From Parapedobacter sp037190485 (GTDB taxonomy: Bacteria; Bacteroidota; Bacteroidia; Sphingobacteriales; Sphingobacteriaceae), in NCBI GenBank assembly GCA_037190485.1, contig JBBCJB010000002.1, forward strand, positions 355,119 to 419,118: DNA of 64,000 nucleotides, in the 5' to 3' direction. Both the position numbers and the translations under genes were made by a program. Below, one piece after another: positions 8,601-16,733 of the stretch (positions are counted from its first letter, which is position 1; the number at the start of each line of letters is the position of its first letter). Under the pieces are notes generated by a model, which saw only the letters and a list, made by a program, of their open reading frames with translations, was not told the DNA's origin and made no database searches.

Positions 8601-9110
8601 TCTTTCAGCATCGACGGGCGCGTAAAAGGACTCTCCTACTCAAACATGAATGCACGGCTCTGGCAAACAGGCGCACACCCCGACTCCGACACACCCGAGC
8701 GGTACGAAGAGGTGGTCAATGGCAACCGGACCTATGTCGGTGCCGGTGTACGGATCGTCTCCGGCACAGTGACCTATGACCGATACGGCCAGATCATCGC
8801 TGACGATCGCGTCTTTGCGCCAAACGAGCAGGTGGTTTCTTATGAAAACTATTGGAAAAGGGCTTACTCCGGTACGCGTAATATCTGGGATGAAACCTTC
8901 ATCAAGCTGCGCGAGATCTCGCTGAACTACACCGTTCCGGTGGAGATAGCCGGAAAATTGAGAGCGAAACGGGCGAGCGTCGGGGTAACCGGGCAAAACC
9001 TGTTCCTATGGACCAAGGAATACCGGTTCTCCGACCCCGACAGGGGTTCGGAAGACCTCAACTCGCCCTCGATGCGTTACCTCGGATTCAACATCAACGT
9101 GAACTTTTAA
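5697..9110 (+). CDS. SusC/RagA-family TonB-dependent outer-membrane receptor
   Basis: A 1137-residue active transporter of the outer membrane, driven by TonB and paired with the SusD lipoprotein that follows. In order: signal peptide (1-28), STN signalling domain (about 36-110, IRFSDFLTSLEQKFDVRVNY), carboxypeptidase-regulatory-like domain (about 137-215, VSGHVSDAADGTSIAGASISV), TonB box and plug (about 218-335, EEVVVTALGLKREQKALGYAVQ), then the 22-strand barrel ending in a terminal Phe (LGFNINVNF). The STN domain fits control through FecR at 4676. The cargo is unknown. It stands next to an ethanolamine operon, but a repeat element and a probable separate promoter lie between them. Confidence 0.93.
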   Translation: MKATLRIFPLVACLALMCAGPRIAASQQYAMVKTPNLVQKIRFSDFLTSLEQKFDVRVNYNTTLIGTKQLLAPDITGVNKAALPQFLNQLLAGHGLYVEQVNEKFLVIRPVRATPEGKTAAHLPTGTTQGAIQHQVSGHVSDAADGTSIAGASISVKGTSLGTKTDENGNYRLSGLPGNDTLVFSYLGYRTQEIAVLGQSTINVRLGLAEDVLEEVVVTALGLKREQKALGYAVQAIKGDDLNRVRGVDVGTTLTGRIAGLRVFNSTEFNATPSIQLRGMTPILVVDGVAYENMTLRDIPTDNIENISVLKGATATALYGSMGAGGAIMVTTKKGLGEKGVEIAVTSNNMFFAGYLALPDVQSSYSAGYGGKYNTDDEVWGDKLDIGRMYRQWNPLTKQLDDEPTELTSRGKNNFRNFLEPGVISNNAVSFTTQGENGSIRTSISHVYNKGQYPNTKLNMTNISVSGETKISEKINLESRLGYNRRFAPNDFGAGYNNQGYIYNILVWTGPEYDLMQYKDYWVIENEKQNWHYAAWYDNPYLAAHEKLSSELINKLNAAVTLNYQMTDWGKFMLRSGYDYYGNTLEQRNPMGIFGTRGGFSGYDNRGKYWARKQDGFGTTNDLIFVANKEFGDFTVDGLAGAAIFYRQDNILTASTVNGLSIPGFYSLRNSIGPVSGVEAETKEMVNSTYARLSLAWRNALFVEATGRNDWSSVLPKENRSFFYPSVSGSAVVSEFLGDARPNWLSLLKVRGSWAITKEVPSPYEIKQAFGVTANVWNGMSTGSYSSVIRDYSISPTQRDSWEVGVEFSALQQRLFGDYTYYTRKLHNIKSNINDANYNNISHTTGFRARLINLQEERLTRGHEISLGGIPVRNADFQWTVSGNLSQNLEYYHKLDAEYTPDELYIQVGMRTDHYAARDWERTPDGQIIHNSAGMPISAVHASRLFGYSAPKWFWGLTNDFRYRDFNLSFSIDGRVKGLSYSNMNARLWQTGAHPDSDTPERYEEVVNGNRTYVGAGVRIVSGTVTYDRYGQIIADDRVFAPNEQVVSYENYWKRAYSGTRNIWDETFIKLREISLNYTVPVEIAGKLRAKRASVGVTGQNLFLWTKEYRFSDPDRGSEDLNSPSMRYLGFNINVNF

Positions 9111-9139
9111 TGGTCAATACGCTTCTAATACCGATAGAC

Positions 9140-10666
9140 ATGAAAAGAATAACTAAATATATCGTCATCGCATTGGTCGGGGTCTCGTCCTCGTGCTCGA
9201 AATTCGATGAAATAAACACCGACCCGGAGGCTGCCGAAAAAGTGACCTCGGCCATGATCGCCACCCGCATCATCCTGAACCTGGCGAACCAGCCCACGCA
9301 AAAGGGGTTCTTGCAGCCCTACATGCTCAACAAGAACATCGTCTGGACAGAATTCGTCGAAAGTTTCCAATACAATGGGTTCGGTGCCGGCTCGCTGAGC
9401 TTCATCGCCATCAACGATGCCCATTTCATGGTCGAGTTCGCCGGAACCGAAGCCCTGGCCAAATCGTACGAAGGGCTGATGTACTTTGCCCGGGCTGCCA
9501 AATTTTTCGAAGCGACCATGGACCTCGGCGACATCCCGTACCACGATGCCTTGAAGGGAGAGACCGATAAGCAGTATTTCCCGAAGTACGATACGCAAAA
9601 AGCCGTGTTCCTAGGCATCCTGAACGAACTTGAACTGGCCGACCAGGCGTTTGCAGCCGGCACGAAATTTACGGGCGACCCCATCTATGACGGAACCGTC
9701 GAGCATTGGCGCAAACTGGTGAACAGCTATGCGCTGAACGTACTCATGCAGCTGAGCAAGAAGGAAACCGATGCCGACCTGAACATCAAAGGCCGTTTCC
9801 AGCAAATACTGGCCAACAAGCCCCTGTTTACATCCAACGCCGACAACTATCAGTTGGTACGGGCCGACTTGAGCGGGCAGCAATACCCATTCTATAAAGT
9901 CGGCAACAACTTCACGATCTACCCGATCGTGTCGTCCGAAATCATCGATCGCCTGAAGGCACGTGCCGACCGCCGTCTATTTTACTATGCCAATCCTTCT
10001 CCGGTGAAGCTAGCTGGCGGCCAGACCCAATCTGATTTCTCCGCGTACGTGGGCATAGACCCTTCTTTGGTGTACGACAACATCCTCGACATCAAAAACT
10101 CGAACGACTACTCCAAGCTCAACGACCGGTACGTGGAAATCGCCACCGGTGAGCCCACGCAACAGCTATCCTACTCGCAATTGTGTTTCATCGTCGCTGA
10201 GGCGGCGGTACGTGGTTGGGTCAACGAATCTGCCGTGGATTGGTACAAGAAAGGCGTGGAGGCCTCGATGAAATTCATTTATGACCATACGCCCAACACC
10301 ACCCAGTTCCATCACAACATGCCGTTGGATGCCGGTTATGTGAGTTCATACGTCAACACCTTGGGCGATTCGTTTCCAGCGGCATCGGAAGCACGAATCG
10401 AAGAGATCATCACCCAGAAATACCTCGCAAGTTACCTGCAATCGGAATTTGTCACGTATTACGACTACCGGCGCACGGGCTATCCGAGATGGAAGATCAA
10501 CCCGGCGACCAGCCTCAATTCGGAAGCCCCCACCAAGATACCCGTAAGATGGCGGTATCCGACGGTCGAATTCAACTACAATTCGGAAAACGTCGATGAA
10601 GCCGTCCAACGCCAATTCGGTGGCATCGACGACATTAACCAATTGATGTGGTTGCTGAAAGATTAG
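9140..10666 (+). CDS. SusD/RagB-like outer-membrane substrate-binding lipoprotein
   Basis: A 508-residue surface lipoprotein that caps the SusC barrel and binds substrate. The start is placed at the ATG giving MKRITKYIVIALVGVSSSC, which has a lipobox-like sequence with Cys19 as the likely acylated residue. The motif FDEINTDPEAAEKVT just after it is typical of the SusD-like 2 branch. The TPR-like helical body includes NLANQPTQKG, YEGLMYFARAAKFFEATMDLGDIPYHDAL and LNELELADQAF. The branch is often found with oligopeptide or small-molecule uptake systems, so a polysaccharide substrate should not be assumed. Confidence 0.9.
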   Translation: MKRITKYIVIALVGVSSSCSKFDEINTDPEAAEKVTSAMIATRIILNLANQPTQKGFLQPYMLNKNIVWTEFVESFQYNGFGAGSLSFIAINDAHFMVEFAGTEALAKSYEGLMYFARAAKFFEATMDLGDIPYHDALKGETDKQYFPKYDTQKAVFLGILNELELADQAFAAGTKFTGDPIYDGTVEHWRKLVNSYALNVLMQLSKKETDADLNIKGRFQQILANKPLFTSNADNYQLVRADLSGQQYPFYKVGNNFTIYPIVSSEIIDRLKARADRRLFYYANPSPVKLAGGQTQSDFSAYVGIDPSLVYDNILDIKNSNDYSKLNDRYVEIATGEPTQQLSYSQLCFIVAEAAVRGWVNESAVDWYKKGVEASMKFIYDHTPNTTQFHHNMPLDAGYVSSYVNTLGDSFPAASEARIEEIITQKYLASYLQSEFVTYYDYRRTGYPRWKINPATSLNSEAPTKIPVRWRYPTVEFNYNSENVDEAVQRQFGGIDDINQLMWLLKD

Positions 10667-10668
10667 TT

Positions 10669-10811
10669 AGTGTCCGTCTATAATGTCGTCTGGCTGCGTT
10701 GCGCTCGTTCAGAAAATGCTCATTTACCATTAGTAAACTGCGCTTTTCCTTACTTCGCGCGCCTTGCCAGCCACCATTCTAGCCTGGCCACTGGCTTTAT
10801 GGACAGACTCT
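10669..10811. repeat. Structured extragenic repeat with nested inverted repeats (REP/MITE-like)
   Basis: The outer arms AGTGTCCGTCTATAA (10669-10683) and TTATGGACAGACTCT (10797-10811) pair at 12 of 15 positions. An inner pair, AAAATGCTCATTTAC (10713-10727) and GTAAACTGCGCTTTT (10733-10747), also matches 12 of 15. TGGCTG (10691-10696) and CAGCCA (10768-10773) pair between them. The inner block strongly recalls TGCTCATTTAC...GTAAACTGCGC extragenic palindromes known from other bacteria. It begins two bases after the SusD stop and may end the SusCD transcript. Confidence 0.6.
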
Positions 10812-10824
10812 AATTAATTATCAC

Positions 10825-10832
10825 TATCTTTC
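10825..10832 (+). promoter_or_regulatory. Possible -7 promoter box of the ethanolamine operon
   Basis: TATCTTTC matches seven of eight positions of the Bacteroidota -7 consensus TAnnTTTG, 27 bases before the permease start. No convincing -33 TTG is seen at the normal distance. Weak evidence. Confidence 0.25.
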
Positions 10833-10858
10833 GCCGACAATAATCAAACTTCGCCGTC

Positions 10859-12157
10859 ATGGCCGCTCAACTAAAAAAAACACTCTCCCCTTTCGCCCTG
10901 TGGGCGCTGGGGGTGGGTTATGTGATTTCAGGGATGTATTTCGGCTGGAATCTCGGCCTTGAAAAAGGCGGGACCTTGGGCATGGGCATCGCCACGGTGG
11001 TGGTGATGGCCATGTACATCACCTTTACCTTCAGCTATTCGGAGCTGGCGTGCGCCATCCCGAAGGCAGGCGGTGTGTTCGACTACGCCGAGCGGGCCTT
11101 GGGCAAGGACATGGCCTTCATTGCAGGCATAGCGCAAACCGTGGAGTTCGTCTTTGCGCCACCGGCCATTGCCTTCGCCATCGGCGCCTATTTCAACGCG
11201 TTCTTTCCGGACGTGCCGATCATCACCAGTGCCGTGGTGGCCTACCTGCTGTTTACCGGCCTCAACATCGCCGGCGTAAAGGCCGCCGCGACCTTCGAAA
11301 TGGTCATCACCGTATTGGCCGTGGGCGAATTGCTGCTTTTCGTCGGAATCGTGACGCCCAGCTTCGAGGCGGCTAACTTGGTGCACAATGCCTTTCCGAA
11401 TGGCTGGGCCGGGGCATTTGCCGCCATCCCCTTTGCCATCTGGTTTTTCCTGGGCATCGAGGGAATCGCCAATGTGGCCGAGGAAACCAAGAATCCACAA
11501 CGCGATATCCAGAAAGGGTTCGGCTGGGCCATTTTCACGCTGGCGGTACTGTGTGCCCTCGTCTTCCTTTCTGCGGTGGGCGTAGGTGGCTGGGAAGCCA
11601 TCGTATACCAAAACGGGGTCAGCGGCGAGACGTCCGATTCGCCGTTGCCCTTAGCGCTCTCGATCGTGACGGGCGACAACCACCTCCTGTACCACCTGCT
11701 CATCACCGTTGGGCTGTTTGGGCTGGTGGCCTCGTTCCACGGCCTCATCCTAGCGGCCGGACGGTCCACCTATGAAATGGGCAAGGCGCGGAATTTCCCG
11801 GCGATTTTCGGCAAGGTATCCAGCCGCTTCCGTACGCCTGCCTATGCGCTGGTGGGCAACATGGTGGTGGGCATGCTGGCGCTTTTTTCCGGACGGACGG
11901 GAGACATCATCACGCTATCGGTCTTCGGCGCGCTTACGCTATACATGATCGCCATGGTGGCGATGATCCGCTTGCGGAAGAAAGAACCTGCATTGGAACG
12001 CCCATTCCGGGTGCCGATGTACCCACTGTTTCCCAACGTCGTCCTGGTTGTCGCGGGCATATCCCTGGTGTCGATGTTTGTGTACAACTGGCAGATCGGA
12101 TTGATTTACATCGTCATCTTGGCAGTGACGTACGGTTTCTTTAAATTTACGAGATGA
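10859..12157 (+). CDS. Ethanolamine permease (APC superfamily)
   Basis: A 432-residue inner-membrane permease with about 12 hydrophobic segments. It belongs to the amino acid-polyamine-organocation superfamily and matches the ethanolamine permease branch by its N-terminal pattern (FALWALGVGYVISGMYFGWNLGLEKGG) and IPFAIWFFLGIEGIANVAEETKNPQRDIQ (about 193-220). It should bring ethanolamine, or a close amine, into the cell. It is the first gene of a tight operon, and its stop overlaps the next start by four bases (ATGA). The operon has no ammonia lyase (EutBC) or microcompartment genes. That supports a glutamylation route instead of the classical Eut pathway. Confidence 0.85.
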   Translation: MAAQLKKTLSPFALWALGVGYVISGMYFGWNLGLEKGGTLGMGIATVVVMAMYITFTFSYSELACAIPKAGGVFDYAERALGKDMAFIAGIAQTVEFVFAPPAIAFAIGAYFNAFFPDVPIITSAVVAYLLFTGLNIAGVKAAATFEMVITVLAVGELLLFVGIVTPSFEAANLVHNAFPNGWAGAFAAIPFAIWFFLGIEGIANVAEETKNPQRDIQKGFGWAIFTLAVLCALVFLSAVGVGGWEAIVYQNGVSGETSDSPLPLALSIVTGDNHLLYHLLITVGLFGLVASFHGLILAAGRSTYEMGKARNFPAIFGKVSSRFRTPAYALVGNMVVGMLALFSGRTGDIITLSVFGALTLYMIAMVAMIRLRKKEPALERPFRVPMYPLFPNVVLVVAGISLVSMFVYNWQIGLIYIVILAVTYGFFKFTR

Positions 12158-13512
12158 CGAAACAGGAACTTATCGAATACGCAACGGCCCACCCCTCGGG
12201 CAAGGTGAAACTGGCCGCCTGCGACATCGACGGGGTGTTGCGGGGCAAGTACATTTCCGTTGACAAATTCAAGGCTGTGCTGGATAGCGGGCTGGGATTC
12301 TGCGATGTGGTGTTCGGCTGGGACTCGAGCGATGCCGCGTACGACAATACACGGTTTACGGGCTGGCATACCGGTTATCCGGACATGCCGCTCCAGCTGG
12401 ACCTGAACACGTTCCGCAAGATCCCCTGGGAAGACGACGTACCCTTTTTATTGGGCGATTTCGTGGACAGCGAGGGGAATGCATCCCCGGTATGCCCACG
12501 TCAGCTGCTGCGCCACGTCATCAACCAATGCGAGGCGATGGGGTTCAAACCCTTCTTTGCCCAGGAGTTCGAGTGGTTCAATTTCAGCGAAACGCCCGAA
12601 AGCCTGCAGCGCAAGGCGTTCCACGACCTACAGCCCCTCACGCCCGGGATGTTTGGCTATTCCATCTTGCGGAGCACGCTGAAAAACGGATTCATCAGCG
12701 ACTTGTTCGCGCTATTGAAGGGGTTTGACGTGCCGCTGGAGGGCCTGCACACCGAGACCGGCCCGGGGGTGTATGAAGCCGCCATTACCTATGCCGACGC
12801 GTTGGAGGCTGCCGACCGCGCCGTGCTGTTCAAAACGGCCGTGAAGGAAATCGGCTATAAGCACGGCATCATGGCCACTTTCATGGCCAAATGGAATGAA
12901 AACCTGCCGGGGTGCAGTGGCCACGTACACCAAAGCCTCTGGGATGGGGCGGCTGAACGGAACCTATTCCACGCCGCGGATGACCCGGCGGGCACCAGCG
13001 ACCTGATGAAACAGTACATCGCCGGCCAGTTGCATTGCCTGCCCCATATCCTGCCGATGTTTGCACCCAACATCAACAGCTACAAACGACTGGTGGAGGG
13101 CGCGTGGGCACCGACCACGCGCACCTGGGGGATGGACAACCGTACCGTGGCGCTCCGTGTACTGGCTGGCGGCGAAAAATCCACGCGGCTCGAAAGCCGT
13201 GTCGTCGGTTCGGATACCAATCCGTACCTCGCCATTGCCGCCTGCCTGGCGTCCGGGTTGTACGGCATCAAACACCAGCTTAGCCTGGAGCAACCCGTGA
13301 CGGTTGGCAACGGTTACCGTGACGAGTCGAACGGCGTATTACCCGCCAACCTGCACGAGGCGACCCAACAGATGAAGCGTTCCGAAATCGCCGAGGAACT
13401 GTTCGGCGCGACGTTCGTGGATCATTTCTGCTGCACGCGTGAGTGGGAATGGCGGCAGTATGCCAAAGTGGTGACCGATTGGGAACTGAAGCGGTACTTC
13501 GAAATCATCTAG
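12154..13512 (+). CDS. Glutamine synthetase family ligase, probable gamma-glutamylethanolamide synthetase
   Basis: A 452-residue glutamine-synthetase-fold enzyme. It is clearly not housekeeping GlnA: the N-terminus (VKLAACDIDGVLRGKYISVDKF) and the C-terminal block RLESRVVGSDTNPYLAIAACLASGLYGI are of the GlnA-like amine-glutamylating branch (compare PuuA and Streptomyces GlnA4). Metal and substrate elements are visible as FFAQEFEWFNF (about 134-144), LHTETGPGVYEAAI (about 199-212) and PGCSGHVHQSLWD (about 253-265). The expected reaction is ATP-dependent joining of glutamate to ethanolamine. The assignment to ethanolamine rests on the permease in front of it and the oxidising enzymes behind it. 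Polyamines or other amines remain possible substrates. Confidence 0.8.
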   Translation: MTKQELIEYATAHPSGKVKLAACDIDGVLRGKYISVDKFKAVLDSGLGFCDVVFGWDSSDAAYDNTRFTGWHTGYPDMPLQLDLNTFRKIPWEDDVPFLLGDFVDSEGNASPVCPRQLLRHVINQCEAMGFKPFFAQEFEWFNFSETPESLQRKAFHDLQPLTPGMFGYSILRSTLKNGFISDLFALLKGFDVPLEGLHTETGPGVYEAAITYADALEAADRAVLFKTAVKEIGYKHGIMATFMAKWNENLPGCSGHVHQSLWDGAAERNLFHAADDPAGTSDLMKQYIAGQLHCLPHILPMFAPNINSYKRLVEGAWAPTTRTWGMDNRTVALRVLAGGEKSTRLESRVVGSDTNPYLAIAACLASGLYGIKHQLSLEQPVTVGNGYRDESNGVLPANLHEATQQMKRSEIAEELFGATFVDHFCCTREWEWRQYAKVVTDWELKRYFEII

Positions 13513-13517
13513 GAAGC

Positions 13518-14666
13518 ATGAATACGACATCCATCATACAGATCAATATCCCAACCACCATCCGGTTTGGTTGCGGTGCCGTGTCCGAACTGCCGGTCTA
13601 CCTCAAGCGACACCACCTGTCGCGCCCACTGGTGGTCACCGACCCGGTGATTGCCCAATTGCCGTTTTTCAACGGGATCGTAGCAGACCTGGAGCGGCAG
13701 GGCCTGCAGGTAGCCGTGTTTTCAGCCATCCACAAAAACCCCGTAAAATCTGACGTATACAACGGCACGGCGGTGTGGGATGACGCGGGCAGCGATTCGG
13801 TGATCGGCATCGGTGGCGGTGCCGCGCTGGATGTGGCCCGCGCCATCGTGCTGCGCGTGAACCACCGCGAAGACCTCTTCGTATACGACGACCTCATCGG
13901 GGGCGACGTGTACGTAACGGGTGAGGTACCGCATTTCATCACGATCCCGACCACGGCGGGTACGGGCAGCGAAGTGGGGCGAAGCGCCATCATCGCCGAC
14001 GACGAGACGCATCAAAAACGGATCCTCTTCTCGCCGAAATTGATGGCCAAGGTGGTCTTTGCCGACCCGTTGCTCACCATGGAGCTGCCGCCGCATATCA
14101 CGGCCGCGACGGGAATGGACGCGCTGACCCACAACATGGAAGCCTTTTTGGCCAAAAACCCGAATCCGGTCTGCGACGGCATCGCCCTGGAAGGCATGCG
14201 CCTGATTGCCCAATCGCTGGAGCACGCGGTAACCAAACCCGACGAAACGGCGCGGGCCAACATGCTCATGGCTTCCATGATGGGCGCGATGGCTTTCCAA
14301 AAAGGATTGGGCGTGGTGCATTCACTGGCCCATCCGTTGTCGTCCTTGCTAGATACCCACCACGGGCTGGCCAATGCCGTGAACCTGCCCTATGGCATGG
14401 CATTCAATCGCGCGGGCAACGAAGACCGGTTCAGGCGGATGGCACGGGCGATGGACATCGCCGACGAAACAGGCCAAGGCGTGGTGGATTTCGTGAGGAA
14501 CCTCAACGAACGCATCGGGATACCCAGCCGCTTGTCGGCCATTGGCGTAAGCCCGTCTCATATCGACACGCTCGCCGACCTGGCGCTCGCCGACTTTGCC
14601 CACCCAAACAATCCGAAACCCGTGAGCCGCGCCGACTTCAAAGCGCTTTACGAGGAAGCGCTATGA
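13518..14666 (+). CDS. Iron-containing alcohol dehydrogenase
   Basis: A 382-residue group III alcohol dehydrogenase. The start at 13518 (MNTTSIIQINIPTTIRFGCGA) follows the ligase stop by five bases. The NAD(P)-binding motif is IGIGGGAALDVARAI. The conserved TIPTTAGTGSEV block is present. Metal ligands fall in FADPLLTM, MDALTHNMEAFLA and VVHSLAHPLSSLLDTHHGLANAV. In this operon it would oxidise the alcohol group of gamma-glutamylethanolamide to the aldehyde, the step before the aldehyde dehydrogenase at 15366. This role is inferred from gene order. The family also includes general alcohol and lactaldehyde dehydrogenases. Confidence 0.85.
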   Translation: MNTTSIIQINIPTTIRFGCGAVSELPVYLKRHHLSRPLVVTDPVIAQLPFFNGIVADLERQGLQVAVFSAIHKNPVKSDVYNGTAVWDDAGSDSVIGIGGGAALDVARAIVLRVNHREDLFVYDDLIGGDVYVTGEVPHFITIPTTAGTGSEVGRSAIIADDETHQKRILFSPKLMAKVVFADPLLTMELPPHITAATGMDALTHNMEAFLAKNPNPVCDGIALEGMRLIAQSLEHAVTKPDETARANMLMASMMGAMAFQKGLGVVHSLAHPLSSLLDTHHGLANAVNLPYGMAFNRAGNEDRFRRMARAMDIADETGQGVVDFVRNLNERIGIPSRLSAIGVSPSHIDTLADLALADFAHPNNPKPVSRADFKALYEEAL

Positions 14667-15364
14667 GTAAATTGCGGATTGGCATGACGGCGGGCAGGCA
14701 ATTCGAGCGCTATGCCGATTGGGTGGCCGGAACCGATGACGAGGTGGAAATCGTGACGCTCGGGTACATGCACGACAACCTGGCGGAACTGGACGGCTGC
14801 CAAGGCGTCGTCTTTACGGGCGGCGAAGACGTCCACCCCAAACACTACGGCCATCCGGAATTCGTGGAACACTGTGTTCCGGTCGATTTCGACGAGCGAC
14901 GGGACGACTTTGAGCTTGAACTGATGCAGCGGGTACAGGCCAAGCGATTGCCCCTGCTGGGGGTTTGCCGGGGGCTGCAACTGGTGAATGCCTACCTCGG
15001 CGGCACGCTCATACCGGATATCCCCACGTGGGGCGGATTCAATCACGCGAAGCTTCCCGACGGACGCGAACGCGACCACGCCATCCACGTAGACCCGAAC
15101 TCCTTGCTGTTCGAGATCACGCGCAGCAAGGATGGGCTGGTCAATAGCCTGCACCACCAAAGTGCACTGCGTATCGGCAAGGGCTTGGTCGTCTCGGCCA
15201 GGTCGGTGGATGGCATCGTCGAAGCCCTTGAATACAAGGAACCCGATGGGAATCCGTTTCTACTCTTGGTGCAATGGCACCCCGAACGGATGGCCGACGC
15301 AGCAGACCCGTTTGTGGGCAGGATCCGCCAATGGTTTATCAACGAAGTGAAGAACGTCAGTTAA
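14663..15364 (+). CDS. Gamma-glutamyl hydrolase of the PuuD type (class I glutamine amidotransferase-like)
   Basis: A 233-residue hydrolase of the peptidase C26 family. The catalytic Cys102 is in LLGVCRGLQLVNAYLGGTLIPDI, and His206 with Glu208 is in LLVQWHPERM. The oxyanion region is FTGGEDVHPKHYG, and NSLHHQSALRIGKGLVV is typical of PuuD. It should cleave the gamma-glutamyl bond of the oxidised intermediate. If that intermediate is gamma-glutamylglycine, the products are glutamate and glycine, so the glutamate spent in the first step is recovered. The start overlaps the dehydrogenase stop by four bases, which suggests translational coupling. Confidence 0.82.
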   Translation: MSKLRIGMTAGRQFERYADWVAGTDDEVEIVTLGYMHDNLAELDGCQGVVFTGGEDVHPKHYGHPEFVEHCVPVDFDERRDDFELELMQRVQAKRLPLLGVCRGLQLVNAYLGGTLIPDIPTWGGFNHAKLPDGRERDHAIHVDPNSLLFEITRSKDGLVNSLHHQSALRIGKGLVVSARSVDGIVEALEYKEPDGNPFLLLVQWHPERMADAADPFVGRIRQWFINEVKNVS

Positions 15365-15365
15365 T

Positions 15366-16733
15366 ATGGATATCATCAACCCCGCCACGGGAAAAATCAT
15401 CGCATCGATACCGGCCGATGACGCAGACACGTTGGCCCTGAAATTTGACCGGCTGGCCGCCAACCGACCCGCATGGACCGCCACGCCGCTGGCCGGGCGT
15501 ATTGCCATCATCGAGCGATTCATGGATGAACTGTCGAATAATCGCGAGACACTGGCGGCGACCCTGACCGCCGAAGTGGGCAAACCGCTCACGCAGGCCG
15601 TAAACGAAATCAATGGCGCCATTTCACGCGTGAAATGGCTGTGTGGACACGCCGAAACCTATTTGGCCGATGAGCGGATGGACGACGGCAGCGGTACGCA
15701 CCAAGAAGTGATCAGTTACGAGCCGCTCGGCGTGGTGTGCAACATCTCGGCATGGAATTACCCGTACCTGGTGGGTATAAATGTATTGGTACCTGCCCTG
15801 CTGGCAGGCAACGCCGTCTTGTACAAACCATCGGAATTCGCGTTGCAAACCGGGCTCGCCATCGTCAGGTGCCTGGAGGAAGCCGGTGTTCCCGGCGATG
15901 CCATCCAAGTGGCCGTCGGCGCGGGCGATGTGGGCAGACTGCTGCTGAACCAACCCTTCGATGGGTATTTCTTCACCGGCTCCTACCCGACCGGGAAATT
16001 CATCTACGAGCAGGTGGCGCCGAAAATGGTGCCGTGCCAGCTGGAGCTGGGCGGCAAGGATGCGGTGTACATCGCCGATGACGTCGGCGATGTCGCAGCG
16101 GTAGCAGCAGCCACGGCAGACGGCGCATTCTACAACAACGGACAGAGTTGCTGTTCCGTGGAGCGGATCTATGTACATGAAGCGGTGTATGAAGCTTACG
16201 TGGCTGCATTCGTGGAACAAGTCAAGGCCTGGACAATCGGGCTCCCTACCGACGAAGGCGTCTATTTCGGCCCGCTGACCCGGGATGGCCAACGCGCCGT
16301 CCTGGAGGCGCAGGTGGCCGATGCGCTCGACAAAGGCGCGACCGTGCTGACCGGCGGAACGCGGATGGCGGGTGCCGGCTATTACTTCCAACCTACCGTA
16401 CTGGTAAACGTAAACCACGGCATGGCCGTGATGCGCGCAGAGAGTTTCGGCCCCATCATCGGCATCATGAAAGTAACCAACGATGAAGAAGCCGTAGCGC
16501 TGATGCTAGACACCGAATACGGGCTTACCGGTGGCGTCTATAGCGCCAGCCGCGAACGGGCCAGCACGATCTTGGAGCAACTCGACACCGGTTCGGTGTA
16601 TTGGAATTGCTGCGACCGGGTGAGCGCCGCCTTGCCGTGGAGCGGCAGGAAGCATTCGGGTATCGGCAGTACCCTGTCGCATCAAGGCATCCGAGCGTTC
16701 ACCCAACCCAAAGCGTGGCATTTGAAAAGGTAA
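15366..16733 (+). CDS. NAD(P)-dependent aldehyde dehydrogenase
   Basis: A 455-residue aldehyde dehydrogenase. Visible residues are Asn131 (SAWNYPY), Lys154 (YKPSE), Glu227 (LELGGKD) and a catalytic Cys262 in NNGQSCCSVER. It is closest in style to succinate-semialdehyde and gamma-glutamyl-aminoaldehyde dehydrogenases. It starts one base after the hydrolase stop. In the proposed route it turns the gamma-glutamyl-aminoacetaldehyde made by the iron dehydrogenase into gamma-glutamylglycine. The two adjacent cysteines make Cys262 or Cys263 possible as nucleophile; position favours 262. Confidence 0.86.
   Translation: MDIINPATGKIIASIPADDADTLALKFDRLAANRPAWTATPLAGRIAIIERFMDELSNNRETLAATLTAEVGKPLTQAVNEINGAISRVKWLCGHAETYLADERMDDGSGTHQEVISYEPLGVVCNISAWNYPYLVGINVLVPALLAGNAVLYKPSEFALQTGLAIVRCLEEAGVPGDAIQVAVGAGDVGRLLLNQPFDGYFFTGSYPTGKFIYEQVAPKMVPCQLELGGKDAVYIADDVGDVAAVAAATADGAFYNNGQSCCSVERIYVHEAVYEAYVAAFVEQVKAWTIGLPTDEGVYFGPLTRDGQRAVLEAQVADALDKGATVLTGGTRMAGAGYYFQPTVLVNVNHGMAVMRAESFGPIIGIMKVTNDEEAVALMLDTEYGLTGGVYSASRERASTILEQLDTGSVYWNCCDRVSAALPWSGRKHSGIGSTLSHQGIRAFTQPKAWHLKR

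Noticed and set aside
12154..13512. Housekeeping glutamine synthetase glnA
   Set aside because: The C-terminal and adenylylation-type regions differ, and it lies inside an amine catabolism operon with a PuuD-like hydrolase.
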